Below, one piece after another: positions 55,421 through 64,000 of a DNA stretch of 64,000 nucleotides (its first letter is position 1; every line of letters starts with the position of its first letter). Both the position numbers and the translations under genes were made by a program. The stretch is from Hymenobacter gummosus (GTDB taxonomy: Bacteria > Bacteroidota > Bacteroidia > Cytophagales > Hymenobacteraceae): NCBI RefSeq assembly GCF_003970915.1, contig NZ_RXOF01000002.1, positions 434,001 to 498,000 on the forward strand, written 5' to 3'. A model generated the notes under the pieces. It worked only from the letters and a program-made list of their open reading frames with translations. It was not told the origin of the DNA and ran no database searches.

Positions 55421-57148
55421 ATGAGTGCCCCTTCGTTCCCGCCTTTTTCCCGCCGTCCGCTGCTCTGGGCGCTGCTGGCCCTGCTGCTGCTGTGGCTGCC
55501 CATCCTGCTGCGCGGCCCCGATTCCTACGTCATTCTCGACGACAACCTCGACGCCGAGGTGAGCGTGCCGGTGCTGCTGCACCGCTTCGGCGTGGCGCTG
55601 GATTACCGCCTCGAAACCACGATTCCGGCCATTATGAACGGGTTGCCGCGCTCGGCCCAGCGCCCGGGCCTGAACGCGACGGTGGGTTTGTTTGACCTGC
55701 TGCCCCCGCTGGCGGCTTACTGGACCAACGATTTGCTCGTACGCCTGGCCGCCTTGCTGGGCCTGTACCTGCTGCTGCGCCGCTACGGCCTCGGCCGGCC
55801 CGCAGACCGGGCGCTGGCCGCCGGCGTGGCCCTGGCCTGGGCGGTGCTGCCGGCCCACAGCATGTATGGCCTCTCGGCCCTGGGCCTGCCCTGGCCGGTG
55901 CTGGCCGTGCTGAACCTGCGCGCCGGCCGTGGTCGGTGGTGGGACTGGCTGACGCTGCTGCTGTTTCCGCTCTGGTCCATGCTGGTGCTGGCGGGCTTTT
56001 TTCTGCTGGCGGCCCTGGGGCTGCTTTTGCTGCTCGACGGGCTGCGCCGCCGGCGCGTGGCCTGGGCGGCCTGGGGTGGGGTAGGAGTGCTGGCCCTGGG
56101 CTACCTGGTGGTGGAGTGGCCGCTCATCAGCAGCACCCTGCTGCGGCCGCAGTTTGTGCCGCACCGGGTAGAGTTCCGCCTGGCCGAGCTGACGCCCAAG
56201 GGCCTGAAAGCGGGCCTGCTCAGCGCCTGGCAGTACTTCGTGTGGGGCCAGTACCACGCCAGCCGCTTTTTCCGGGGCCTCATCCTGCTCACGCTGGTCG
56301 TGGCCGCGGGGTGGCGCTGGCGCCGGGGCGAAACCGACAAACGCTGGGAAGCCCGCGTGCTACGGGCCTTGCTGGGGCTGGGGCTGCTGGCTGTGTTCTG
56401 CGGCTTCTACCCCCAGCTGATGGGCCCGGTGCAGCGTCTGGCGCCCTCGCTCGGCGCCTTCAACCTCAGCCGCTTCCACTTCCTGACGCCCCTGCTCTGG
56501 TTTGGCCTCTGGGTGCTGGCCCTGCGTGAGCTGCCCGCGGGCCCGCTGCGCACCGGCCTGGTGGCGCTGCAGCTGCTGCTCGGTCTGGCGCTAAACCCCG
56601 AGTGGAGCCAGAACCTGCGCCGCTGGGCCGGCCGCCCCGCCGCGCACGAGCCCAGCTGGCAGCAGTTTCTGGCCCCCGAGCTGCTCACGCGGGTGCGCCA
56701 CACGCTGGAGCAGCGCAGCGGCCAGCCCGCCGCGCAGTGGCGCGTGGCCTGCCTGGGCCTGCCGCCGGCCGTGGCCCAGCTCAGCGGCTTCTACACCCTC
56801 GACTCCTACCAGAGCACCTACCCGCTGAGCTACAAGCACCAGTTTCGCCCGCTCATTGCCGGGGAACTGGCCAAGAGCCCCGAGCTGCAGCGCTACTTCG
56901 ACGACTGGGGCAGCCGCTGCTACCTGTTCTCGGCCGAGCTGGGCCGCAACTTCCGCGTAGCCCGTACCGACAGCCTCGTGGTGCAGCACTGGCGCTTCGA
57001 CGCGGCGGCCTTCCGGCGGCTGGGCGGGCGCTACGTGTTGTCGGCGGCGCGGCTGGCGCGGCCGGCCGAGGCGGGGCTGCGGCCGGTGGGCTACTGCACC
57101 GAGCCCGCGGCGTACTGGGGTTTGTATATTTATGAACTGATTGACTGA
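55421..57148 (+). CDS. DUF6044/YkoS-like polytopic membrane protein
   Basis: The 575-residue protein has about ten helices. The first loop reads ILDDNLDAEVSVPVLLHRFG and IPAIMNGLPRSAQRPGLNAT, then LLPPLAAYWTNDLLVRLAAL and LLGLYLLLRRYGL; this matches my recollection of the DUF6044 group (B. subtilis YkoS), built like GT-C glycosyltransferases. Late segments (FYTLDSYQSTYPLSYKHQFR, CYLFSAELG) form a large outer domain. Donor and acceptor are unknown. The stop codon lies in a tandem-repeat arm. Confidence 0.7.
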   Translation: MSAPSFPPFSRRPLLWALLALLLLWLPILLRGPDSYVILDDNLDAEVSVPVLLHRFGVALDYRLETTIPAIMNGLPRSAQRPGLNATVGLFDLLPPLAAYWTNDLLVRLAALLGLYLLLRRYGLGRPADRALAAGVALAWAVLPAHSMYGLSALGLPWPVLAVLNLRAGRGRWWDWLTLLLFPLWSMLVLAGFFLLAALGLLLLLDGLRRRRVAWAAWGGVGVLALGYLVVEWPLISSTLLRPQFVPHRVEFRLAELTPKGLKAGLLSAWQYFVWGQYHASRFFRGLILLTLVVAAGWRWRRGETDKRWEARVLRALLGLGLLAVFCGFYPQLMGPVQRLAPSLGAFNLSRFHFLTPLLWFGLWVLALRELPAGPLRTGLVALQLLLGLALNPEWSQNLRRWAGRPAAHEPSWQQFLAPELLTRVRHTLEQRSGQPAAQWRVACLGLPPAVAQLSGFYTLDSYQSTYPLSYKHQFRPLIAGELAKSPELQRYFDDWGSRCYLFSAELGRNFRVARTDSLVVQHWRFDAAAFRRLGGRYVLSAARLARPAEAGLRPVGYCTEPAAYWGLYIYELID

Positions 57149-57308
57149 GCGAATAGCTGAACGATTGAGTAATGAGCAGGCAAGACCAGGCGCCATCCCA
57201 GCGTTGATGACGTGGGCGGTGCGGCCGGTGGGCTAAGAATTTTAGCCGCACAACTGCCTGACTCCTCGGCTGAAATCACTCATTCACTCACTCGCTCATT
57301 CACTCATT
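57137..57308. repeat. Period-8 tandem-repeat inverted pair before ftsK
   Basis: The left arm 57137-57176 has TGAGCGAA, TAGCTGAA and CGATTGAG. The right arm, about 57266-57308, has AATGAGTG, AATGAGCG and AGTGAGTG on the minus strand. Pairing is loose. The loop carries a 16-bp exact copy (57220-57235) of part of the preceding gene (57078-57093). Confidence 0.6.
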
Positions 57309-57348
57309 GCCCTCCAACCCCGTAATTTCGGCCCTTTAGTGCGTCTGA

Positions 57349-60300
57349 ATGGCAAAGAATACCTACAAACCCGCCAGCGGCTCGGCCCCCCGTGCCACGA
57401 ACGAACCCCGCCCGGCGCGCAACCAACCGAAGGCTGAGGCCGCCCCGGCGCCCGCGCCCGTGCGGGAGCCGCGCCGCCCCGCTGCGCCCGTCGCGCCCAA
57501 AACCCCGCGCAAGCCCCTGAAGCTGCCGAGCTTCGGCGGGGCGCTGAATTTTCTGCAGGACCGCCGCTTCCAGCTGTTTGCCGGCTTTTTCTTCCTGATT
57601 TTCTCGCTTTTCCTCACCATTGCCTTCTTTTCCTACCTCTTCACCGGCCACGCCGACCAGAGCGTGGTGGAGGGCATGGAGCAGACTTCGGTGAAGGAAG
57701 CCGGGCAGGAATCGAGCAACTGGCTGGGGCTGATGGGGGCCTGGCTTTCCCATAAGCTCATTCAGCAGGGCTTCGGCATTGCCGCCTTCGCCCTGATTCC
57801 GGTGGCCTTCGCGGCCGGCTACAAAATCGTGTTCCGCCGCCAGGAAGTCTCGCTGAGCTTTGTCTCGGCCGTGAGTTTGTTTGCCATGCTCTGGCTGAGC
57901 ATGCTGCTGGGCTACCTGGTGCTGAGCCTGCAGACGCCCGGCGCCGACCCGCGCACCGCCCACAGCCTCGACTTCCTCTCCGGCCGCGTGGGCTACGAGG
58001 CCGCGCTGTGGCTCGATAGCCTCATCGGCTGGGGCACGGTGCTGCTGCTGGCCTTCCTGCTGATTTCCTTCGTGGTAGGCTTCTTCAACGTGACCACCCT
58101 GAACCTGCCCCGCCGCGGGGCCGGCCTGGAGGACGAAGAGGACGAGCTGGCGCCCGCCGTGGCCCCGCAGCCCGGCGTGAACCGCCCGGCCCGGCCCGCC
58201 ACGGCCGCCGCTGCTAGCGACGAGGACGACGAAGAGGAGCCCGAAAACGACTTGGGTTTTACCGTGCGCAACATCGGTCCGGTGGCCGAAGTAGCCAAGC
58301 CGGCCGCTGCGGCCCCCGCCGAAACCCGGCCCGCCGCCCGGCCCGAGCCGGCCGCGCGCCCCAGCCTGGCGCTGACGGTGGAAGGAGAGGACGACGACAC
58401 GCCGCCCTGGGAAGTCAGCCCGGCCGCGTCGGGCACTTCCGCGGCCACGGCGGCGGCTTCGCTGGCCGCCGGTGGCCTCAGCACGGCCGCCAGCGCCGCC
58501 GCGGCGCCGGCCGTAGCCGCCGCTACCACCGCCGTTGCGGCGCTCAGTTCCGGTCCCAGCTTTTCCATCGAAGCCCCCGCGGCCGAGCCGGTGGTAGCGC
58601 CCACGCCCCCGCGCGTGCCTGCTGCGCCTACCGTGCCCACGCCATTGTCCCTGGCCGATTTGGCCGACGACAACGCCCCGCTGCCGCTGCCCACCACGCC
58701 GGCTACCAAGGGCCCGTCGTTCCAGGTGGAAGTGGCGCCCGAGCCCGAGCTGCACATCGAAAAGACCCCGCCGGGTGAGCTGGACCCCTCGGCCGGCGCC
58801 GATATGGCCGTCATTGCCGAGGAGGACGAGGACGCCGAGCAGATGCCCAACGTGAACTACGACCCCACGCTGGACCTCTCGCGCTACCAGTTTCCCACCC
58901 TGGAGCTGCTCAACGACTACGGCGCGCCCAAGGCGCAGGTGAGCAAGGAGGAGCTGGAGGCCAACAAGGACCGCATCGTGGAGACGCTGGGCCACTACGG
59001 CATCAACATCGCCTCCATCAAAGCCACCATCGGCCCCACGGTCACGCTCTACGAAATCGTGCCCGATGCCGGGGTACGCATTTCACGCATCAAGAGCCTG
59101 GAAGACGACATTGCCCTGAGCCTCGCGGCCCTCGGCATCCGCATCATCGCCCCGATTCCGGGCAAGGGCACCATCGGTATCGAGGTGCCGAACACGAAGA
59201 AGGAAATGGTGTCGATTCGCTCGGTGTTCGGCACCGAGAAATTCGCCCACACCGAAATGGATTTGCCCATTGCCTTCGGCCGCACCATCACCAACGAGGT
59301 GTTCGTGGTCGACCTAGCGAAGATGCCGCACTTGCTCATGGCGGGTGCTACCGGCCAGGGTAAGTCGGTGGGTTTGAACGTGATTCTGGCCTCCCTGCTC
59401 TACAAGCGCCACCCCGCCCACCTGAAGTTTGTGCTGGTCGACCCGAAGAAGGTGGAACTGAGCATCTTCAACAAAATCGAGCGGCACTTCCTGGCCAAGC
59501 TGCCCGACACCGAGGAGCCCATCATCACCGACACCAAGAAGGTGGTGCACACGCTCAACTCGCTGTGCATGGAAATGGACCGCCGCTACGACCTGCTCAA
59601 GGACGCCGGCTGCCGCAACCTCAAGGAGTACAACCGCAAGTTCATCGAGCGGCGCCTGAACCCCAAGAAGGGCCACCGCTTCATGCCCTTCATCGTGCTG
59701 GTCATCGACGAGCTGGCCGACCTGATGATGACCGCCGGCAAGGAGGTGGAAACGCCCATTGCGCGCCTCGCCCAGCTGGCCCGCGCCATCGGCATTCACC
59801 TCATCGTGGCCACCCAGCGCCCTTCGGTGAACGTGATTACCGGCATCATCAAGGCCAACTTCCCTTGCCGCATTAGCTTCAAGGTGACCAGCAAAATCGA
59901 CTCGCGCACCATCCTCGACGCCGGCGGCGCCGACCAGCTGGTGGGCCAGGGCGACATGCTGATTTCGCAGGGCTCCGACATCATCCGGGTGCAGTGCGCC
60001 TTCATCGACACGCCGGAGGTGGACCGCCTCTGCGACTTTGTGGGCGAGCAGCAGGGCTACCCCGACGCCTACCTGCTGCCCGAGGTAGCCGGCGCCGACG
60101 GCGACTCCGGCGGCGGCGACTCCGACTTTGACCCCTCGGACCGCGACTCCATGTTCGAGGAAGCCGCCCGCGTTATCGTGCTGCACCAGCAGGGCAGCAC
60201 TTCGCTGATTCAGCGCAAGCTCAAGCTGGGCTACAACCGCGCCGGCCGCCTCATCGACCAGCTGGAGCACGCCGGCATCGTGGGGCCCTTCGAGGGCAGC

Positions 60301-60369
60301 AAGGCCCGGGAGGTACTTATTCCGGACGAATACGCTTTGGAACAGTTGTTGAACACGCTCCCCAAGTAA
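57349..60369 (+). CDS. ftsK: DNA translocase FtsK/SpoIIIE
   Basis: The 1006-residue protein has an N-terminal basic segment, four membrane helices (about 75-245) and a long Ala/Pro/Glu linker (about 255-490). The motor follows: an alpha domain (YDPTLDLSRYQFPTLELLND), Walker A GATGQGKS at about 666, LVDPKKVELSIFNKIERHFL and Walker B FIVLVIDELADLMMTAGKE. A C-terminal winged-helix gamma domain (EEAARVIVLHQQGSTSLIQR, KLKLGYNRAGRLIDQLEHAG) should read polarity sites. It pumps chromosomal DNA through the division septum and activates XerD, encoded nearby. lolA follows. Confidence 0.97.
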   Translation: MAKNTYKPASGSAPRATNEPRPARNQPKAEAAPAPAPVREPRRPAAPVAPKTPRKPLKLPSFGGALNFLQDRRFQLFAGFFFLIFSLFLTIAFFSYLFTGHADQSVVEGMEQTSVKEAGQESSNWLGLMGAWLSHKLIQQGFGIAAFALIPVAFAAGYKIVFRRQEVSLSFVSAVSLFAMLWLSMLLGYLVLSLQTPGADPRTAHSLDFLSGRVGYEAALWLDSLIGWGTVLLLAFLLISFVVGFFNVTTLNLPRRGAGLEDEEDELAPAVAPQPGVNRPARPATAAAASDEDDEEEPENDLGFTVRNIGPVAEVAKPAAAAPAETRPAARPEPAARPSLALTVEGEDDDTPPWEVSPAASGTSAATAAASLAAGGLSTAASAAAAPAVAAATTAVAALSSGPSFSIEAPAAEPVVAPTPPRVPAAPTVPTPLSLADLADDNAPLPLPTTPATKGPSFQVEVAPEPELHIEKTPPGELDPSAGADMAVIAEEDEDAEQMPNVNYDPTLDLSRYQFPTLELLNDYGAPKAQVSKEELEANKDRIVETLGHYGINIASIKATIGPTVTLYEIVPDAGVRISRIKSLEDDIALSLAALGIRIIAPIPGKGTIGIEVPNTKKEMVSIRSVFGTEKFAHTEMDLPIAFGRTITNEVFVVDLAKMPHLLMAGATGQGKSVGLNVILASLLYKRHPAHLKFVLVDPKKVELSIFNKIERHFLAKLPDTEEPIITDTKKVVHTLNSLCMEMDRRYDLLKDAGCRNLKEYNRKFIERRLNPKKGHRFMPFIVLVIDELADLMMTAGKEVETPIARLAQLARAIGIHLIVATQRPSVNVITGIIKANFPCRISFKVTSKIDSRTILDAGGADQLVGQGDMLISQGSDIIRVQCAFIDTPEVDRLCDFVGEQQGYPDAYLLPEVAGADGDSGGGDSDFDPSDRDSMFEEAARVIVLHQQGSTSLIQRKLKLGYNRAGRLIDQLEHAGIVGPFEGSKAREVLIPDEYALEQLLNTLPK

Positions 60370-60482
60370 GCCGCCTGCGGCCTCTGAAACGACAAAATGA
60401 AGTTTTCGGGAGCGTTTTTAAACAAACCCGCGTTTTGTACGTCTCATAGGCGCAGTTCATTTCCGAACTCCTTATTTCTCCC

Positions 60483-61127
60483 ATGAAAAAATTCATTGCC
60501 CTGCTGGCCCTGGCCGCCTCGTTCGTTCAGCCGGCCGCCGCGCAGCAGGACCCCAAAGCCGGCAAGATTCTGGATCAGATGAGCGCCAAGTATCAGGCCA
60601 TGAAGGCGTTCAAGGCCTCGTTCACCCAGACGCTGGAAAACCAGACGGCCAAGGTGAAGGAAAACATGAGCGGCGACATCCTGGTGAGCGGGACCAAGTT
60701 CCGCCTCAAGCTCAACGGGCAGGAAGTCATCAACGACGGCAAGGTGATGTACGCCTACGACAAGTCGACCAACGAGGTGAACGTGCAGGACGCCGACCAG
60801 GACGACCAGGAAATCAACCCCTCGCAGATTTATTCGCTCTACAAGAAGGGCTATAAGTACACCTACGCCGGCACTACCAAGGAAGCTGGCGTGACCTGCG
60901 ACGTGATTGAACTCACGCCCGAGGACCACAACAACCAGGTGTACAAAGTGCGCCTGAACGTAAGCCAGGCCGATAAATCGGTGAAAAGCTGGAAGATGTT
61001 CAAGAAGAACGGCAACCGCTACACCTTCGCCATCAAGAAGTTTGAGCCCAACGTGCCGGTAGACGCTACCACCTTCACCTTCGACAAGGCCAAGTACAAG
61101 GGCGTGAAGGTTATTGACCTGCGCTAA
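60483..61127 (+). CDS. lolA: Outer-membrane lipoprotein carrier LolA
   Basis: The 214-residue periplasmic protein has a signal peptide (MKKFIALLALAASFVQPAAA) and the LolA pattern: MSAKYQAMKAFKASFTQTLE, GDILVSGTKFRLKLNGQEVI, VMYAYDKSTNEVNVQDAD and FEPNVPVDATTFTFDKAKYK. It ferries lipoproteins to the outer membrane, matching the many lipoproteins in this window. The ftsK-lolA order is common in Bacteroidota. A GC-rich hairpin GCGGCCCGC / GCGGGCCGC (61150-61186) follows without a T-run. Confidence 0.92.
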   Translation: MKKFIALLALAASFVQPAAAQQDPKAGKILDQMSAKYQAMKAFKASFTQTLENQTAKVKENMSGDILVSGTKFRLKLNGQEVINDGKVMYAYDKSTNEVNVQDADQDDQEINPSQIYSLYKKGYKYTYAGTTKEAGVTCDVIELTPEDHNNQVYKVRLNVSQADKSVKSWKMFKKNGNRYTFAIKKFEPNVPVDATTFTFDKAKYKGVKVIDLR

Positions 61128-61208
61128 GCTTCGGCTTTCGATTTTACTTGCGGCCCGCTTCTGCCACTTCGGCGGAGGCGGGCCGCGGTGTTTGCGGGGC
61201 AAGTCACG

Positions 61209-62075
61209 TTAAAATTCCTCGCCGAGCAGTTCGGCCAGTTGGAGGATTGCGCCTTCATGGTGCTGTGCGGCCGCTTTTTCAAACCAAAACCGGGCATCGG
61301 CCAGATTACCAGTACCGTCCCATTTTTCGGTGGCCCAGCGCCCTAGCATGTACATAGCGTGGGCTTGATTGGCTTCGGCGGCCAGTTCGAGGTGATGGCG
61401 CGCAAGTGACCAGTTCTGGTATTCCGGGCGGGTGTATTCGAGGCCCAGGCCGGTGTGCGCCCTCGTGCAGCCACCGTCGATAGCAGACTGAAACCAGCAG
61501 ACCGCTAAGCGGTGGTTGCGCGGGCCACCGACCCCGCGCTGGTAGCAGCGGGCCAGGTCGCACATTGCGTCGGCGTGGCCGAGGCGGGCACTTTTGCGGT
61601 ACCACTTGCGGGCTTGGGTTAAGTCCTGAGCAACACCATCCCCGCGAAAGTAAAAGCTGCCAACGGCCTGCATGGCTTCCGAGTCGCCCAGGACGGCGGC
61701 ACGTCGGTAGTAGTGAAATGCTTTGGCAGGGCTCTGCGGCACACCGTAGCCGTTGTCGTAGCACATGCCTAGGTTGTAGCAGGCAAGGCGGTGGCCCGCG
61801 TCGGCCGCCCGTTGTAGCCAATGCACAGCCTGTGCATAATCCTGCTCCACGCCCCAGGCGTCGCCGTAGGCCAAGCCCAGGAAACCGGCGGCGCTGACGT
61901 TGCCAGCTTCGGCCGCGTGGTGCAGAAGTGCCAGGGCCCGGCGTATAAACCGGCTGCTATAGTTACGGGTGAAGCGGGAGCGGTACATGACCACCAGGGC
62001 CCAGCGGGTCGTTGCGGCCGCCACGCGGCTGTCGAATTGGGCGCGCACTAAAAACACGGTTGGGGTAAGTGCCAC
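61209..62075 (-). CDS. Sel1-repeat protein
   Basis: The 288-residue protein has about six Sel1-like (36-residue TPR-related) repeats: AGFLGLAYGDAWGVEQDYAQ, ACYNLGMCYDNGYGVPQSPA, AMQAVGSFYFRGDGVAQDLT, AMCDLARCYQRGVGGPRNHR and so on. Such arrays bind partner proteins. No signal peptide is visible from the GTG at 62075; another start (MYRSRF at 61988) is possible. GC is a little lower than in its neighbours. It is divergent from the DUF2851 gene, with TATATTTA near 62092. Confidence 0.85.
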   Translation of the reverse strand: MALTPTVFLVRAQFDSRVAAATTRWALVVMYRSRFTRNYSSRFIRRALALLHHAAEAGNVSAAGFLGLAYGDAWGVEQDYAQAVHWLQRAADAGHRLACYNLGMCYDNGYGVPQSPAKAFHYYRRAAVLGDSEAMQAVGSFYFRGDGVAQDLTQARKWYRKSARLGHADAMCDLARCYQRGVGGPRNHRLAVCWFQSAIDGGCTRAHTGLGLEYTRPEYQNWSLARHHLELAAEANQAHAMYMLGRWATEKWDGTGNLADARFWFEKAAAQHHEGAILQLAELLGEEF

Positions 62076-62144
62076 AAGTTACCCGGTAGCGCCTATATTT
62101 AGCCGCGTTGCTAGCCATTAGCCTTCATCCTTAGTCGATTGATC

Positions 62145-63455
62145 ATGCAAGAAGATTTCCTCCACTACGTCTGGCAGCACCAGTATTTCGACAAAGCCAG
62201 CCTGCGCACCGAGCAGGGCGACGCGATTGTGGTGCTCAAGCCCGGGTTCCGCAACGCCGACGCCGGCCCCGACTTCCTGGGCGCCCGCCTCATGATCGGG
62301 GAGGTAGAATGGAACGGAGCCGTGGAAATTCACCTGCGCGCCTCCGACTGGCACCGCCACCAGCACCAGCACGACCGGAAGTACGACCAGGTGATTCTGC
62401 ACGTGGTGCACACCGCCGACCAGCCCGTGCACCGCACCAACGGCAGCGAAGTACCCGCCCTGGCCCTGCAGCCGCGCCTGGATGCCGGCTTGCTCTACGC
62501 CTACGAGGCCCTGATGGCCGCCGACGAGGTGCGGCCGCTGCCCTGCGCTGCTGCCCTGCCCACCGTGCCCGAGGTGACGCGCCTGATGATGGTGGAGCGG
62601 GTGCTGCTGGAGCGCGTGGAGCAGAAAGCCGCCGCCGTGCAGGAGCTGCACGAGCGCAGCGGCTACGACTGGGAAACCACCGCCTGGCAGGTGCTGGCTG
62701 CTGGCTTCGGCTTCAAGAAGAACGCCGAGCCGCTGACCCGCCTGGCCCAGGCTCTGCCGCTGCCCGTGCTGCGCCGCCACCGCCACGACCTCGCCCAGAC
62801 CGAAGCCCTGCTGCTCGGACAGGCCGGCCTGCTGCCCGCCGCGGACGAGGCCACGGACGACTACTGTGCTCAGCTGCGCCGCGAATACGACTTTCTGGCC
62901 CACAAGTACCAGCTGGGCGGCACGGCCCTGGCCGCCCACGAGTGGAACTTCCTGCGCCTGCGTCCGGCCAACTTTCCCCCGGTGCGCCTGGCGCAGCTGG
63001 CCGCCCTCATCCACGCCCAGCCCCGGCTGTTTCAGCCCCTGCTCGACGCGCCCGATGTGGCGACGCTGGCGCGCATGCTGCTGGCGCCCGTGAGCGAGTA
63101 CTGGCAGCACCACTACCGGCCGGGCGTGGCGGCCACGGGCAAGGTGCCGGCCCTGGGGCGCAGCAGCGCCCACCTGCTCATCAGCAACGTGGTGGTGCCC
63201 CTGCGCGTGGCCCACGCCCAGAGCCTGGGCGACCGGGAAGGCGTGGAGGCGGCCGTGGAGCTGCTTACCCAGCTGCCGCGCGAGCAGAACAGCGTGCTGG
63301 CCCCTTACGAAGCCCTGCGTTTTCAGCACCGCAGCGCCGCCGATTCGCAGGGGCTGCTAGCTTTGCAGCGCGGCTACTGCCAGCCCCGCCGCTGCCTGCA
63401 CTGCGCCATCGGCAGCCGCATCCTCCAACGCAACGTGCCCACTCCCGCTCCGTGA
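62145..63455 (+). CDS. DUF2851 protein
   Basis: The 436-residue protein matches the Bacteroidota DUF2851 family: MQEDFLHYVWQHQYFDKASL, LKPGFRNADAGPDFLGARLM, EWNGAVEIHLRASDWHRHQH, YDQVILHVVHTAD, FGFKKNAEP, and a C-terminal CXXXXCXXC-type cluster (CQPRRCLHCAIG). The PGxxNxxAGPDF and ExH motifs look like a PD-(D/E)XK or metal-dependent active site, but no function is established. The stop overlaps the GTG of the next gene (GTGA). Confidence 0.9.
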   Translation: MQEDFLHYVWQHQYFDKASLRTEQGDAIVVLKPGFRNADAGPDFLGARLMIGEVEWNGAVEIHLRASDWHRHQHQHDRKYDQVILHVVHTADQPVHRTNGSEVPALALQPRLDAGLLYAYEALMAADEVRPLPCAAALPTVPEVTRLMMVERVLLERVEQKAAAVQELHERSGYDWETTAWQVLAAGFGFKKNAEPLTRLAQALPLPVLRRHRHDLAQTEALLLGQAGLLPAADEATDDYCAQLRREYDFLAHKYQLGGTALAAHEWNFLRLRPANFPPVRLAQLAALIHAQPRLFQPLLDAPDVATLARMLLAPVSEYWQHHYRPGVAATGKVPALGRSSAHLLISNVVVPLRVAHAQSLGDREGVEAAVELLTQLPREQNSVLAPYEALRFQHRSAADSQGLLALQRGYCQPRRCLHCAIGSRILQRNVPTPAP

Positions 63456-64000
63456 AGCTGCTCCTGCTGCTAGTCGGCAATGCCGCCGTGCTCTACGGCC
63501 TCTACCGCTGGCTGCGGACGCAGCGCCAAGTGCCGCAGTTACGGGTGTTTCTGTTGCCCACGCTGGCGTTGCGGTTAGTAGCAGGCCTCAGCAGTGCGCT
63601 GCACCCCAGCGAAGACGCCCGGTATTTTCACGCCTGGGCCAGTCACTTGGCTGCGCAGTTCTGGGCCGCGCCCCTGGACTGGCTGCACATGCTGGGCGGC
63701 GACGAGTTTCATTTCGAGGGCCGCAGCCTGGTGTTTCACGACTATTCCAACACCTTCTTTTTCATGAAGGTGCTCTCGGCATTCAGCTGGCTGACGGGCG
63801 GCTCGTTCCTGGTGCAGGGCCTGTACCTCTCGGTGGCCGCCTACGTGGCCTGCTGGACGCTGGTGCGCGTGCTGAGCCGGCTGTTTCCGGGTAGCCGGGG
63901 CGCGGCCATCGGCGGGCTGCTGCTGTGGCCCTCGGCGGTATACTGGTCGAGCGGCATTACCAAGGAAAGCCTGCTGCTGGCCGGCAGTGCCCTGCTGCTG
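63452..64000 (+). CDS. Membrane protein, partial (runs off the right edge)
   Basis: From GTG at 63452, 183 residues are readable: KLLLLLVGNAAVLYGLYRWL, then a basic turn, a second helix, SEDARYFHAWASHLAAQFW, FHDYSNTFFFMKVLSAFSWL, further helices and WPSAVYWSSGITKESLLLAG. The WPS..YW.SG..KES pattern is typical of Bacteroidota GT-C-like membrane glycosyltransferases. The start overlaps the DUF2851 stop by four bases, implying coupling. The C-terminus is outside the window. Confidence 0.7.
   Translation, partial: MKLLLLLVGNAAVLYGLYRWLRTQRQVPQLRVFLLPTLALRLVAGLSSALHPSEDARYFHAWASHLAAQFWAAPLDWLHMLGGDEFHFEGRSLVFHDYSNTFFFMKVLSAFSWLTGGSFLVQGLYLSVAAYVACWTLVRVLSRLFPGSRGAAIGGLLLWPSAVYWSSGITKESLLLAGSALLL

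Overview
The window looks like chromosome of a high-GC, aerobic member of the Bacteroidota, most likely Hymenobacter or a close relative in the Cytophagales. Several signs agree. Start codons lack Shine-Dalgarno boxes. Many genes have the Bacteroidota -7 promoter box TAnnTTTG. The type IX secretion protein PorT follows ubiE. Bacteroidota-restricted families (DUF5606, DUF2851, a GTFGCLV-type lipoprotein) are present, as are fasciclin lipoproteins, a short soluble TonB-like protein and a PorE-like OmpA protein. I saw no prophage, insertion sequence, CRISPR array, tRNA or rRNA.

Layout. 1-8 kb is the end of a polysaccharide/envelope block: FemAB-like acyltransferase, beta-barrel protein, Wzx flippase, GT2 glycosyltransferase and two GT-C-type membrane proteins. 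8-14 kb holds an acyl-ACP desaturase, two PliI-like lipoproteins, DUF427, a VWA protein and a class 3 lipase. 14-18 kb is an overlapping efflux/secretion operon (ABC membrane domain without ATPase, HlyD adaptor, TolC channel). 18-27.5 kb has a frameshifted lipoprotein, a di-haem cytochrome c, the AAA+ partner of the VWA protein, a four-PAS histidine kinase, a candidate non-coding RNA, a cyclophilin and two fasciclin lipoproteins. 27.8-38 kb is mostly housekeeping: an HIBADH-type dehydrogenase, rsgA, waaA, peroxiredoxin with a Fur/PerR regulator, divergent lysC and fbp, DUF5606, a TonB-like protein and engB. 38-47.8 kb has the PorE-like protein, ubiE-porT, an SDR, an esterase, cdd, a saccharopine-dehydrogenase-like protein and an ABC pair. 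48-64 kb has trmN, an acyltransferase, rnhA, marC, a serC-like gene, aroQ, xerD, a DUF6044-like protein, ftsK-lolA, a Sel1 protein, DUF2851 and a membrane protein running off the right edge.

The most unusual content is between genes. At least ten gene borders carry degenerate tandem repeats of 7 or 8 bases arranged as long inverted pairs (up to 40 bp, perfect). Each site uses its own 'word', and the repeats touch or supply start and stop codons. One such hairpin sits in frame inside the signal-peptide region of the TolC-family gene; removing its 123 bp restores an ordinary signal peptide. This is the best evidence in the window that these hairpins can insert as units. A second group of five intergenic elements (124-270 bp) begins with CGTCAT or GTCATT and ends with the inverted copy, like MITEs. 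Other palindromic clusters lie near 3.0, 4.5, 20.1, 31.3 and 43.2 kb.

All coordinates and motifs were read by eye. Family names come from recognition of motifs, not from a database search.
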